NCBI RefSeq assembly: GCF_042850945.1
Contig: NZ_AP031496.1
Location: 4,774,001 to 4,838,000 of the forward strand
Reading direction: 5' to 3'
DNA from: Halioxenophilus aromaticivorans
GTDB lineage: Bacteria; Pseudomonadota; Gammaproteobacteria; Pseudomonadales; Cellvibrionaceae
Length of the DNA stretch: 64,000 bases
Shown here: positions 44,731 to 54,116 of the stretch, one piece after another
Position numbering within the stretch: the first letter of the stretch is position 1
Layout of the letters: each line of letters opens with the position of its first letter
The notes under the pieces: model-generated
What the model was told of the DNA's origin: nothing
The model's database searches: none
The model's input: the letters and a program-made list of their open reading frames with translations, nothing else
Made by a program: the position numbers and the translations under genes

Positions 44731-45624
44731 CTACAAAACCACTTGCAAATCCACCTTGCCATTGGCCACCGGTGGGCACCAATAAAAACCGCCGCCCTGG
44801 GGTTTGGAATAGGTAAACAAGCCGTCGACAATGCCATCATCGGCACCAATCATACGTTGCATGATGGCGTTAAAAGCATCGAAGCTTTTACCAAAGGCCA
44901 CAAACACCAAGCCCATTCTTGGGCCACTTACCCAGGGCATGGAGCGGCGCAACATAAAGGCTTCTGGGTCAAAACTCTCTTGCGCGGCACGTTTGACGTG
45001 GGCGCTCTCTGGGGCTTCGTCAAATTCTTCATTATCGCGTATGCGTCTGCCGATGGTGTCATCCTGCTCGGCCTCGCTGCGTTGTTTAAATTCCATAAGG
45101 CTGTGCTGCCAGGGTTGCACGGCCACATAGCTTGCACCCAATAACCCTGGCTCGCCCTCACACACAAACGCGGCGGATAACGCTTTGTCACCCTCGGGGT
45201 TTTCGGTGCCGTCTTCGTAGCCGCTTAAATCTCGGCCATTAAAATTAAACGCGTCGCAATGGCTTTGCTCAACAAAATTATTGGCCAGCAGGCCGCGCAA
45301 ACGCATGGCTCGGTGGGCCAAATCCCCCACAGCTTCGCTGCCACCTTCGGCCCGCAACCACAGCATCAAGTCGGCCTGATCCGACGGCAAGGTTAAGTTT
45401 TGGTGTTGATATTCCGGCATGGCGGTGAGCCCCGGCAGGGTTTTGTTGAGCTTTTGCGTCAGCGGCAGGCCAATGCCAAGCACCGTGGATTCTCCGTCAA
45501 CAAACAGCGCCAGCTGCTGCAAGCATTGGCTGAGATTAATCTCGCTCACCAGTTGGTAACTGATAAACTTAGCAAAGCTCGGTAGCGGCGCAATAATGCC
45601 GGGTTGGTAGGGTATCGATTGCAT
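44731..45624 (-). CDS. Dyp-type haem peroxidase
   Basis: A 297-residue dye-decolorising peroxidase behind AGGAGA. The GXXDG motif lies in DLSGYEDGTENPEG (distal Asp/Gly), and the later segment RRSMPWVSGPRMGLVFVAFG fits the family. It has no signal peptide and so would be cytoplasmic or encapsulated, though no encapsulin gene is nearby. It uses peroxide to oxidise diverse aromatic substrates. Confidence 0.9.
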   Translation of the reverse strand: MQSIPYQPGIIAPLPSFAKFISYQLVSEINLSQCLQQLALFVDGESTVLGIGLPLTQKLNKTLPGLTAMPEYQHQNLTLPSDQADLMLWLRAEGGSEAVGDLAHRAMRLRGLLANNFVEQSHCDAFNFNGRDLSGYEDGTENPEGDKALSAAFVCEGEPGLLGASYVAVQPWQHSLMEFKQRSEAEQDDTIGRRIRDNEEFDEAPESAHVKRAAQESFDPEAFMLRRSMPWVSGPRMGLVFVAFGKSFDAFNAIMQRMIGADDGIVDGLFTYSKPQGGGFYWCPPVANGKVDLQVVL

Positions 45625-45736
45625 AGTATCTCCTAGGGCCTGTTAACACTAAGATACCGCCGCAAAGAGAGCCCCGCCACCGTCAATTAAACTCGATTTG
45701 ATATAGCACCAAAATTGAAAGGCACGGTTTGAAGCA

Positions 45737-47308
45737 CTATTTAAAACGCTCTACCAAGCTTAATTGCTGGGCCGCCAACGCACGCATATCACAGGTGGTT
45801 TCTGCGGCTGATTGAGCCTTGGATTCGGTTTGTTTGGCGATATCACTGATATTCTGCGTATTGTTATTCACTTCCATGGCAACACTGGATTGCTCTTCCG
45901 CCGCCGAGGCAATTTGTTGTGACATACGCTCGATACTTACCACAGACTGAGTAATGGATTGCAGCGCCGAATAAACGCTGTCTATGCTGTCCACACTGCG
46001 CTGGCTGCTCTCCTTGCAGTTGGTCATATTGCCCACCGCCAACTCCGTAGCTTTGCCCAACTCTTCAATGATAGCTTCGATATCCTGGGTGGATTCTTGG
46101 GTACGCTGGGCCAAGGAACGTACCTCGTCCGCCACTACGGAAAAACCTCGGCCTTGCTCACCAGCCCTGGCGGCTTCAATAGCGGCGTTGAGTGCAAGCA
46201 GATTGGTTTGGTCGGCAATACCACGAATCACACCAATCACACTGGCAATTTTTTCGCTGCCGCCGGAGAGGTTTTCCAACACCGAGCCCAAGGCATCAAC
46301 GGTTTTGCTTAAATCGGCGATATCGGTATTGGCTTCGCGGGTAATGGACTCTCCAGACTTCACTTGGCTAAGTACATCCACCGTAGCATCGTTGGTTTGC
46401 GCTACACTGGACGCCACCTCTTGCACCGCCAGCGCCATCTGGCTCATAGACTCGGCCAGCTGCACCGACTCCCGCTGTTGCGCGGTCATGCCTTTTAAAG
46501 CGTCATCCACTTTACCTTGGGTTTGATCAGATTTTTCCACCAAATCGGCGGCAGACACTTTGATGCGCCCCAGCGCCGTGCGCAAGCGGGCGGCCAGGGC
46601 ATACTCGGCCAAATTAATTTCACCGTAGTGGTCTGCCCGGCCGGTGTAAATGTACGCCGCTAGCGGGTCATCGATTACCTGACGACTTTTCTGCAGCAAA
46701 CTGCGCACCCCAGCACTGGAGATAACAGCGGTAAAGGCGCCCAAAGCCAGGCTCACCAATGAAGAAACCGCCACCGTGAGCAGTGATAATTTAGACAGCA
46801 CCATAAGGCTCACCAAATCCACCGCCAATACGGCTACCATCACCATGATCGGAATTTTGAATTTTGCCCATAGCATACTTAGGGCAGGTACCGGGCTTTT
46901 ACCGGCATTGATACGTGCATAGGCCGCCTCGGCGCGCTGGATCTGATCCGCCGTTGGTGCCACCCGCACCGATTCAAAGCCAGTGATTTGGCCATTCTCT
47001 TTAAGCGGTGTTACATAGGTATCAACCCAGTAGTGATCGCCATTTTTGCAGCGGTTTTTTACCAACCCCATCCAGTGTTGGCCGGCTTTTAGGTTACGCC
47101 ACATAGTGCTAAACGCGGCCTGAGGCATATCCGGGTGGCGCACAATGTTGTGCGCCTGGCCGATGAGCTCGTCGCGCTCAAAACCGGCGATGCGACAAAA
47201 CGTATTATTACAAAATGTAATCACACCCTTGGGCGTGGTTGACGTGACCAGCTGATCGCCTGCCCCCACTGGAACCGAACGCTGGGTTACTGCACCATTT
47301 TTTCTCAT
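45737..47308 (-). CDS. Aer-like PAS chemoreceptor (methyl-accepting chemotaxis protein)
   Basis: A 523-residue receptor. The PAS domain (about 25-125) contains FCNNTFCRIAGFERDEL and HWMGLVKNRCKNGDHYWVD, the Aer pattern linked to FAD and redox sensing. Two membrane segments follow (about 150-195) without a large periplasmic loop, then a signalling domain with ADQTNLLALNAAIEAARAGE. Probably reports energy or oxygen state to CheA/CheW. No chemotaxis genes lie beside it. Confidence 0.9.
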   Translation of the reverse strand: MRKNGAVTQRSVPVGAGDQLVTSTTPKGVITFCNNTFCRIAGFERDELIGQAHNIVRHPDMPQAAFSTMWRNLKAGQHWMGLVKNRCKNGDHYWVDTYVTPLKENGQITGFESVRVAPTADQIQRAEAAYARINAGKSPVPALSMLWAKFKIPIMVMVAVLAVDLVSLMVLSKLSLLTVAVSSLVSLALGAFTAVISSAGVRSLLQKSRQVIDDPLAAYIYTGRADHYGEINLAEYALAARLRTALGRIKVSAADLVEKSDQTQGKVDDALKGMTAQQRESVQLAESMSQMALAVQEVASSVAQTNDATVDVLSQVKSGESITREANTDIADLSKTVDALGSVLENLSGGSEKIASVIGVIRGIADQTNLLALNAAIEAARAGEQGRGFSVVADEVRSLAQRTQESTQDIEAIIEELGKATELAVGNMTNCKESSQRSVDSIDSVYSALQSITQSVVSIERMSQQIASAAEEQSSVAMEVNNNTQNISDIAKQTESKAQSAAETTCDMRALAAQQLSLVERFK

Positions 47309-47449
47309 TGAAACCTGTCCACCACCCCCATTAAAGAGGCTCTTCCCGGTTGAAATTGGTCAAGACCTTGAGATAAAAGCATAGCCAATACTTTTTAAAA
47401 ATTACGCATATGTGGTTTAGCACGCCATAATTTGCATAGGAGGCAACAC

Positions 47450-48325
47450 ATGGACAGGCCGCTACCCAAACAATCACCCTCAACGCTAACTTGGCAAACC
47501 TGGGTCACCAGCCATTTAGGCCCCCTGGCCACATCGGCCAACAGTCACAACGGGCAGATCGCCACCGCCGACGGACGGCAATGGTTTGTAAAGCGCTATA
47601 GCGGAAAAGATGCCGGCGCACAGGCCCAGGCAGAAGCGATGGGCTTACACTGTTTACGCCACACAGCGAAACAACTGCCGAACCACGAATTGCAGGTGGT
47701 ACAGCCCATGGCATTGGGCAGTGATTGGTTATTGCTACCTTGGCTTGCCAGCGGGCACGGTCAGGAGGATTGGGCGGCATTGGGCCGCGGGCTGGCACGA
47801 CTACATGACAAATCCCAGCCCTACTTTGGTTTTGAGCATGATAACTTCTGTGGGCCAACACCGCAGCCGAACCCCAAAAATAGGGACGGTTATACATTTT
47901 TCGCAGTTTCGCGCCTGCAATTTCAAGCCGATATTAATTTGCGCCAACAGACCATTAGCACGCAGGACAGACAACAGATAGACACGCTGTGTAGTCGATT
48001 AACGGAGCTGGTGCCCGAGCAACCGCCGACCCTTGTACACGGTGATTTGTGGCGAGGTAATGTGCTGTTTAGTAGCCAGGGGCCAACATTGATTGACCCC
48101 GCCTGTTATTTTGGCTGGCCCGAAGCAGAGCTGGCCATGACGCTACTCTTCGGTGGGTTTGATGCGCAGTTTTACCACGCCTATGAAGAAGTGAAGCCAC
48201 TCGCGCCAGGCTGGCGTCAACGGGCTGAGATATACAACCTGTACCATCTGCTCAACCATGTGTATATGTTTGGCAGTAGTTATTATGGCCAGGTAAAAAC
48301 CGTTTTAAATCGCTATTGTGATTAA
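47450..48325 (+). CDS. Fructosamine/ketosamine-3-kinase family protein
   Basis: A 291-residue APH-fold kinase. ATG 47450 has AGGAGG eight bases upstream; the open frame begins six codons earlier at 47432. Catalytic motifs are LVHGDLWRGNVLF and LIDPACYFGWPEAELAMTLLFGGF, the second of which is diagnostic for fructosamine-kinase relatives that repair glycated amines. It overlaps the reverse-strand gene by four bases at the stop codons. Confidence 0.85.
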   Translation: MDRPLPKQSPSTLTWQTWVTSHLGPLATSANSHNGQIATADGRQWFVKRYSGKDAGAQAQAEAMGLHCLRHTAKQLPNHELQVVQPMALGSDWLLLPWLASGHGQEDWAALGRGLARLHDKSQPYFGFEHDNFCGPTPQPNPKNRDGYTFFAVSRLQFQADINLRQQTISTQDRQQIDTLCSRLTELVPEQPPTLVHGDLWRGNVLFSSQGPTLIDPACYFGWPEAELAMTLLFGGFDAQFYHAYEEVKPLAPGWRQRAEIYNLYHLLNHVYMFGSSYYGQVKTVLNRYCD

Positions 48326-48600
48326 TGTTCGTCAAACAACTGAATGGCGTAACCGGTTTTAAGGGCCTCTTTTATTTGTGGGTCTTTGCGCTTTAATTGC
48401 ATTACTTTGCCCTCGGGCAGCTGCTTGCGCTTTTCGATGATCACATCGTAAAAGCCCTCTTTCATCACAAACAACCGCGCTAACTGCTCGGCGCCGATCA
48501 AATCTTTAAAATCGATGTAAACGATAAATGGGGCTTCTTGCCCGGCGCTAAAACCGTCGATATCGGTTTTGGTTTTTGCCGTTAAGGAAAATATATACAT
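48322..48600 (-). CDS. Small protein of unknown function downstream of the aminotransferase
   Basis: A 92-residue soluble protein, GGAG ahead of its ATG, 12 bases after the aminotransferase stop on the same strand. It has a mixed beta/alpha look with VYIDFKDLIGAEQLARLF and a basic middle EKRKQLPEGKVMQLKRKD. I recognise no family. It probably ends the obg-proB-aminotransferase transcript and its stop codon overlaps that of the facing kinase gene. Confidence 0.65.
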   Translation of the reverse strand: MYIFSLTAKTKTDIDGFSAGQEAPFIVYIDFKDLIGAEQLARLFVMKEGFYDVIIEKRKQLPEGKVMQLKRKDPQIKEALKTGYAIQLFDEH

Positions 48601-48612
48601 GCACTACTCCAC

Positions 48613-49674
48613 TTAGCGGGCAAAAAATTCAGCCATGGCGGCCATCAGGCGTTCGGTTTGCGGCAAGGTACCAAAGGTGATGCGCAAGCCCTGCCGGCCT
48701 TCGCTGTCCACCCGCGGCCGCACCAAAATACCGGCGGCTTGCAACGCTTGCTTGAGCGCTTCGGGTTGGGGCGGAAAGGTTAAAATATAATTAGCCGTGG
48801 TAGGCCAAAACTCGATGTCGTGCTCGGTTAAAAACGCTTCCAGTTTTGGTTTGCTTTGGCCCATTACCTCGGCGATGTAGTCATCAACATACTCGGGCTT
48901 TTCCAGCGCCGCTTTGGCAGCCACCACCGCCAACTGATTAATATCGTAGGGCCCGCGCATGGCCAATAAGCGGGTAATATTATTGGCCGTTGATAGCACG
49001 TAACCAAAGCGCAGCGATGGTAAACCCCAGGTTTTGGAAAAAGTACGGGTAATAAAAATATTATCGAATTGCGCTAGCAATGCAGTGGCCGAGGTGCGTG
49101 TGTATTCAAAATAACACTCGTCCACCAAAATACCGGCGTTGGGCGCGGCCTTAGCCAGCTGCGCAATTTGTTCGTTGCTGATGGCCGTACCACAGGGATT
49201 ATTGGGGCTGGCGGCAACAATAATTTTGGTGCGATCGGTAATTGCGGCGAGCACCTGCTGTACCGGGTAACCTTCACCCTTGCGGTAATCCGGCGCAACG
49301 ATGCTCATACCTTCCACGGTGGCCACCTGGCCGTAAATGGCAAAGGTGGGGCCGGGAATAATGGCGTCATCGCCCACACCACCCACGGCGCGAATAATTA
49401 ACTCTATGCCGTGGTCAGAGCCGTTGGTGATCATCACCTGGGGCTCTTGCACCTGGCAGTAATCGGCCAATTGCTGGGTAATATCACCGTAGGCTGGGTA
49501 CATTTGCAGCCGGTCACTGTGAATAAAATCCACCAGCGCCTGCTTGATGTGATCGCCCACCGGAATGGTACGCTCGTTAAAATCCAACAGCGTATAGCGC
49601 GCCGGATCACGGCCATCCAAGGGCGGTTTGTAGGCCGCCAATTGCTCTATTTGGGGTTTAAACACGCTCACCAA
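48613..49674 (-). CDS. Histidinol-phosphate aminotransferase-like enzyme
   Basis: A fold-type I PLP aminotransferase of about 350 residues. Motifs are ITNGSDHGIELII, SPNNPCGTAISNEQI, ILVDECYFEY and the Schiff-base lysine in TRTFSKTWGLPSLRFGY, all of the HisC style. Possible starts are TTG 49674, GTG 49671 or GTG 49665; none is ATG. It sits nine bases after proB rather than with his genes, so it may serve another pathway. Substrate not decided by sequence. Confidence 0.82.
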   Translation of the reverse strand: MVSVFKPQIEQLAAYKPPLDGRDPARYTLLDFNERTIPVGDHIKQALVDFIHSDRLQMYPAYGDITQQLADYCQVQEPQVMITNGSDHGIELIIRAVGGVGDDAIIPGPTFAIYGQVATVEGMSIVAPDYRKGEGYPVQQVLAAITDRTKIIVAASPNNPCGTAISNEQIAQLAKAAPNAGILVDECYFEYTRTSATALLAQFDNIFITRTFSKTWGLPSLRFGYVLSTANNITRLLAMRGPYDINQLAVVAAKAALEKPEYVDDYIAEVMGQSKPKLEAFLTEHDIEFWPTTANYILTFPPQPEALKQALQAAGILVRPRVDSEGRQGLRITFGTLPQTERLMAAMAEFFAR

Positions 49675-49683
49675 TCACATCCA

Positions 49684-50814
49684 TTAAAAGTTATCGGCTA
49701 CCACGAGATTGTCGCGGTGTATTAATTCGTCTTCGTCTTTGTAGCCCAGCAATTCGGCGATTTGCTCCGTAGGCTGGCCTTTAATTTTGGCCACATCCCG
49801 CGCACTGTAATTAACCAAGCCACGGGCGATTTCTCGGCCACGGCTATCCAAGCACAGCACCATATCACCGCGCGTAAATTCGCCATTGACGGCGGTCACT
49901 CCCACCGCCAAAAGACTTTTGCCTTTTTGCTGCAACACCCGCACCGCGCCATCATCCAACATTAAACTGCCCCGGTTTTGCAAATGGCCGGCTAGCCACT
50001 GCTTGCGGGCCTGCTGGGGTTGCTGGTCGGCAACAAACACAGTGCCGATGGTTTCGCCCTGGGCAATGCGCCGCAACACTTGGGACAAGCGGCCACCGAC
50101 CACCACAGTATGGGTACCGGAACGAGCCGCCAATTTAGCCGCCCGCACTTTGGTGATCATGCCACCACGGCCTAGGGCACCACCGTCACCGGCCATGGCT
50201 ATGAGCTCTGGTGCACCGGCACGGGTTTCGCTGATTAATGTGGCGCTGGGGTCGTGCCGCGGGTCAGCGGTGTACATGCCGTCTTGGTCGGTAAGTATCA
50301 CCAGCACATCGGCATCCACTAGGTTGGCCACTAAGGCTGCTAGGCTGTCATTATCGCCAAAGCGAATTTCATCGGTCACCACGGTGTCGTTTTCGTTCAC
50401 CACCGGCACCACGCCCAGTTGCAATAAAGTATTCAAGGTGGCGCGGGCATTGATGTAGCGCTGACGGCTGGAGAGGTCGTCGTGGTCCAGCAATACCTGG
50501 GCGGTTTGCAGGGCGTAAGCTTGGAACAGCTCCTGGTAGGTTTGCACCAGCCCCATTTGCCCAACGGCGGCAGCGGCCTGCAGTTCGTGCACGGCACTGG
50601 GGCGCTGCTGCCAGCCGAGCTGGCTCATGCCCGCCGCCACAGCTCCGGAGGACACCAAGATCACCTCGTGGCCCTGGCTTCTAAGCCAAGCCATTTGTGC
50701 CACCCAGCCAGCAATGGCATCGGTGGCTAGGGCCTGGCCGTTATTGGTTAGCAGTGCACTGCCAATTTTAACCACCCAACGCTGGGGCTTGGCCAAACTA
50801 CTGCGCACGGTCAT
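49684..50814 (-). CDS. proB: Glutamate 5-kinase
   Basis: A 376-residue enzyme that phosphorylates glutamate in the first step of proline synthesis. The amino-acid kinase domain starts RWVVKIGSALLTNNG and holds VNENDTVVTDEIRFGDNDSL and DQDGMYTADPR; a PUA domain fills about 280-370. ATG 50814 follows GGGGAG; the longer frame from 50829 is unlikely. It lies 21 bases after obg in a conserved gammaproteobacterial order. proA is not in the window. Confidence 0.95.
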   Translation of the reverse strand: MTVRSSLAKPQRWVVKIGSALLTNNGQALATDAIAGWVAQMAWLRSQGHEVILVSSGAVAAGMSQLGWQQRPSAVHELQAAAAVGQMGLVQTYQELFQAYALQTAQVLLDHDDLSSRQRYINARATLNTLLQLGVVPVVNENDTVVTDEIRFGDNDSLAALVANLVDADVLVILTDQDGMYTADPRHDPSATLISETRAGAPELIAMAGDGGALGRGGMITKVRAAKLAARSGTHTVVVGGRLSQVLRRIAQGETIGTVFVADQQPQQARKQWLAGHLQNRGSLMLDDGAVRVLQQKGKSLLAVGVTAVNGEFTRGDMVLCLDSRGREIARGLVNYSARDVAKIKGQPTEQIAELLGYKDEDELIHRDNLVVADNF

Positions 50815-50835
50815 ACCCACTCCCCGCACCGGGCG

Positions 50836-52038
50836 TTAGGGCGCGTACACCACTTCCACATCATCCCAATCGTCGTCATCGTCGCTGTCGTCTTCATCAT
50901 CATCGCGCTCACTGCGCCCGGCTTTTCGGCTGGCGCGTAGGGCTTCGATTTTCGCCCGCGCCTCGGCTTGCATTTGCTGTTGAATATCGGCTTCTGCCTG
51001 GGCGGCATCTGGGTCATCGCGCTCTAATTGCCAGGCTTCTTCTAGGGTCTCTAGCAGCTCATTACACAGCGGCTCGGTACCCTGGCCATTGATGGCCGAG
51101 ATAGTATGAAACTCACCCGGCCAATGTAACTCGGTTTGGATTCGCTGTTTAAGCTCAGCTAATTGCTCGTCGGTGAGCAGGTCAGTTTTGTTGAGTACCA
51201 ACCACTGCTGGCGGGACGCCAGTGTTGGGCTGAACTTGGCCAGCTCTTCGTTGATGATGCGGATGTTGGCCACTGGGTCGGAGCCATCAAACGGCATGGC
51301 GTCCACCAGGTGCAATAAGATGCGGCAGCGGGTAAGGTGCTTTAAAAAGCGAATTCCCAGGCCTGCACCATCGGAGGCACCTTCAATTAATCCGGGAATG
51401 TCGGCCACCACAAAACTGCGATGGGCCTGTACTTTCACCACCCCCAAGTTGGGCACCAAGGTGGTAAACGGGTAGTTGGCCACCTTGGGCTTGGCAGCGG
51501 AAACTGCGCGAATAAACGTGGATTTACCGGCATTAGGCAAACCCAGCAGGCCAATATCGGCCAGCACTTTGAGCTCTAGTTTAAGATTGCGAGATTCGCC
51601 CTCACTGCCCGGCGTGGTTTGCCGGGGCGCGCGGTTAACACTGGATTTAAACCGCGTATTGCCCAAACCGTGGAAGCCACCCTGGGCCACTTTAAGGCGC
51701 TGGCCGGGCTCGGTTAAATCACCTAACTGCTCTTCGGTGTCGACATCCAGCACTGAGGTGCCCACCGGTACTTTTAATACTAAGTCATCACCTTTGGCGC
51801 CACGGCAATCCTTGGAGCGGCCAGACTGGCCACTCTCGGCACGGTATTTTTTCTGGTAACGGTAGTCCACCAGGGTGTTGAGGTTGATGTCGGCCTCCAA
51901 GAATACGCTGCCGCCATCGCCACCGTCGCCACCATCGGGGCCACCCTTGGCGATGAATTTTTCCCGCCGAAAGCTAAGGCAGCCATTGCCACCATCACCG
52001 GCGTTAACAAAAATCGGCGCTTCGTCTACAAACTTCAT
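50836..52038 (-). CDS. obg: Obg/CgtA GTPase
   Basis: A 400-residue essential GTPase. The glycine-rich OBG domain begins MKFVDEAPIFVNAGDGGNG and includes GGDGGDGGSVF. The G domain has GLPNAGKST (G1), DIPGLIEGA (G3) and NKTDLL (G4). The C-terminus is very acidic (runs of Asp/Glu). ATG 52038 follows GAGGAGG. It acts in ribosome assembly and stress control. It lies downstream of rpmA, separated by a terminator, so it may have its own promoter or depend on read-through. Confidence 0.96.
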   Translation of the reverse strand: MKFVDEAPIFVNAGDGGNGCLSFRREKFIAKGGPDGGDGGDGGSVFLEADINLNTLVDYRYQKKYRAESGQSGRSKDCRGAKGDDLVLKVPVGTSVLDVDTEEQLGDLTEPGQRLKVAQGGFHGLGNTRFKSSVNRAPRQTTPGSEGESRNLKLELKVLADIGLLGLPNAGKSTFIRAVSAAKPKVANYPFTTLVPNLGVVKVQAHRSFVVADIPGLIEGASDGAGLGIRFLKHLTRCRILLHLVDAMPFDGSDPVANIRIINEELAKFSPTLASRQQWLVLNKTDLLTDEQLAELKQRIQTELHWPGEFHTISAINGQGTEPLCNELLETLEEAWQLERDDPDAAQAEADIQQQMQAEARAKIEALRASRKAGRSERDDDEDDSDDDDDWDDVEVVYAP

Positions 52039-52120
52039 GGAGACCTCCTCGAAATCTCTACCTTTTAATAAGCAACTTTTTAGCCCAAATATTGATGCAC
52101 GAAAAAGCGGCTGCCCAAAC

Positions 52121-52151
52121 AAAAAACCCCATCACATCGGATGGGGTTTTT
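52121..52151 (-). terminator. Rho-independent terminator after rpmA
   Basis: AAAAACCCCATC pairs with GATGGGGTTTTT around a six-base loop and ends in a T tract on the reverse strand, between rpmA and obg. The symmetrical A/T arms would also work on the plus strand. Confidence 0.85.
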
Positions 52152-52182
52152 GCGCCCGGCCCGGAAGGCCGTACCTTAGCTC

Positions 52183-52443
52183 TTATTGAACAGTTTCAAT
52201 GCTCACGAACTTGCGGTTTTTTGGGCCTTTAACTTCAAATTTTACTTTGCCGTCGGCTTTGGCGAACAAGGTGTGATCCTTGCCGATGCCTACGTTAACG
52301 CCGGCGTGGAACTTGGTGCCACGTTGACGCACTAGGATGTTGCCTGCCAAAACTTCTTGACCGCCAAAGCGCTTAACGCCGAGGCGTTTACTTTCGGAAT
52401 CGCGACCGTTGCGCGTACTACCACCTGCTTTTTTGTGAGCCAT
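52183..52443 (-). CDS. rpmA: 50S ribosomal protein L27
   Basis: An 86-residue L27: MAHKKAGGSTRNGRDSESK start, then VLAGNILVRQRGTKFHAG and KVKFEVKGPKNRKFVS. L27 sits near the peptidyl-transferase centre. It follows rplU by 19 bases. Confidence 0.98.
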   Translation of the reverse strand: MAHKKAGGSTRNGRDSESKRLGVKRFGGQEVLAGNILVRQRGTKFHAGVNVGIGKDHTLFAKADGKVKFEVKGPKNRKFVSIETVQ

Positions 52444-52462
52444 GTGATGCTAACCTCTTGTA

Positions 52463-52774
52463 TTATGCCTGAATGCCAGTGATTTTAACTTCAGTGTACC
52501 ACTGACGGTGGCCTTGACGTTTCATGGAGTGCTTACGACGACGAAACTTGATGATTTTCACCTTGTCTGCACGGCCATGCTTAACCACTTCAGCGGTTAC
52601 TTTGGCGCCCACTACAACCGGCTCACCGATTTTTACGTCGTCGCCATTGGCTACCAACAGAACCTGGTCGAAATCTACAGATTCGCCGGTACCCACTTCA
52701 ATTTTTTCCAGACGGAGGACTTCGCCCTCGGTCACACGGTGTTGCTTACCACCGCTTGCAATAACTGCGTACAT
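52463..52774 (-). CDS. rplU: 50S ribosomal protein L21
   Basis: A 103-residue L21 starting MYAVIASGGKQHRVTEGE with the basic RNA-binding segment KFRRRKHSMKRQGHRQ. ATG 52774 has GGAG upstream; four extra codons in the open frame are unlikely to be used. First gene of rplU-rpmA, divergent from ispB, the standard gammaproteobacterial layout. Confidence 0.98.
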   Translation of the reverse strand: MYAVIASGGKQHRVTEGEVLRLEKIEVGTGESVDFDQVLLVANGDDVKIGEPVVVGAKVTAEVVKHGRADKVKIIKFRRRKHSMKRQGHRQWYTEVKITGIQA

Positions 52775-53112
52775 AGGTTGCTCCAATTAAGATGTAAATG
52801 ACATTGGACGCTACGAAGCAACCGCCTAACCGGTATTACCAGTGTTGTCGGTTTTAAAGTTGGGGCTCGCACCCACAACCACAGAGCTTGCAACGTATAC
52901 AAAATCAGGGGCGTGGATTGTACGGAACTTGATTGAGTAAAACAACACCAATTGGGTGAAAAAACCGCACCCATCGGCACATTTGCTCACGTATACTGCC
53001 TTGCGGGCCAAAGAGCAGCCAAACCGTTGCGGTGTTCATGGAACCGCGCTTGACGAGCCCAAACGGCCTGCCTAGGATGCGCCATTAAATAGATCTATAG
53101 AAAAGACCTTAC

Positions 53113-54072
53113 ATGCTCTCATTTCACCAAGTGGTTAGCGACGACTTTGAAGCAACCAACCAGCTGATTATTAAACAATTGCATTCGGACGTGGGCCTGG
53201 TCGAAAACATCGGCCACCACCTTATCAACGCCGGCGGCAAACGCCTGCGCCCACTGTTGGTAATGCTCACCGCCCGCGCCCTGGGATACCAAGGGCAGCA
53301 GCACTTGGATTTGGCGGCCATTATTGAGTTTATCCACACCGCCACGCTACTGCACGACGACGTGGTAGACATGTCCGAGCTGCGCCGTGGCCGTCCCACC
53401 GCTAACGCCAGCTGGGGCAATGCGCCCAGCGTACTGGTGGGCGACTTCTTATACAGCCGCGCGTTTCAGATGATGGTGGCCATCGGCCAAATGGAAATCA
53501 TGGCTATTCTGTCCAATACCACCAACGTGATCTCCGAAGGCGAGGTACAGCAACTGGTCAATATCAAAGACCCAAGCGTATCCGAGGCCAACTATTTTGA
53601 GGTGATTTATAAGAAGACGGCAGCTCTGTTTGAGGCCGCCTGCACCACCGGTTGCGAACTGGCAGGCCTCACCGAGCACCGCGCGGCCTTGGCCGAGTAC
53701 GGCAAGTGCCTAGGGATTGCCTTCCAATTGGTGGATGACACCTTAGATTACGAAGGCGATACCGAAGCCCTGGGCAAGAACGTGGGCGATGACCTAGCCG
53801 AAGGCAAGCCCACGCTACCACTGATCTACACCATGGCCAACGGCGAGGCCGAGGAATCCGCCCTGGTAGCAGATGCTATCCGAGCCGGCAGCACCGAAAA
53901 TCTCACGGCCATCGTCGAACTGGTTAAAAAACGTGGTGGTTTAGCCTACACTCATAAGCAAGCCGAGGCCTACGCCGACCAAGCCAAAACAGCACTGGCC
54001 GGCATGCCGAGCAATGAGTACACACAGGCCATGCTGGATTTGGCCGACTTTGCCGCCAACCGCAACCACTAA
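53113..54072 (+). CDS. ispB: Octaprenyl (polyprenyl) diphosphate synthase
   Basis: A 319-residue trans-prenyltransferase making the quinone side chain. The first Asp-rich motif is in LLHDDVVDMSELRRGRP and the second in QLVDDTLDYEGD, with GGKRLRPLL near residue 36. Divergent from rplU-rpmA. Chain length (C40 or other) cannot be fixed by eye. Confidence 0.95.
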   Translation: MLSFHQVVSDDFEATNQLIIKQLHSDVGLVENIGHHLINAGGKRLRPLLVMLTARALGYQGQQHLDLAAIIEFIHTATLLHDDVVDMSELRRGRPTANASWGNAPSVLVGDFLYSRAFQMMVAIGQMEIMAILSNTTNVISEGEVQQLVNIKDPSVSEANYFEVIYKKTAALFEAACTTGCELAGLTEHRAALAEYGKCLGIAFQLVDDTLDYEGDTEALGKNVGDDLAEGKPTLPLIYTMANGEAEESALVADAIRAGSTENLTAIVELVKKRGGLAYTHKQAEAYADQAKTALAGMPSNEYTQAMLDLADFAANRNH

Positions 54073-54116
54073 ACCGCAGTACAACCACTACACATTCACA
54101 AGGGATTTGAACCAGA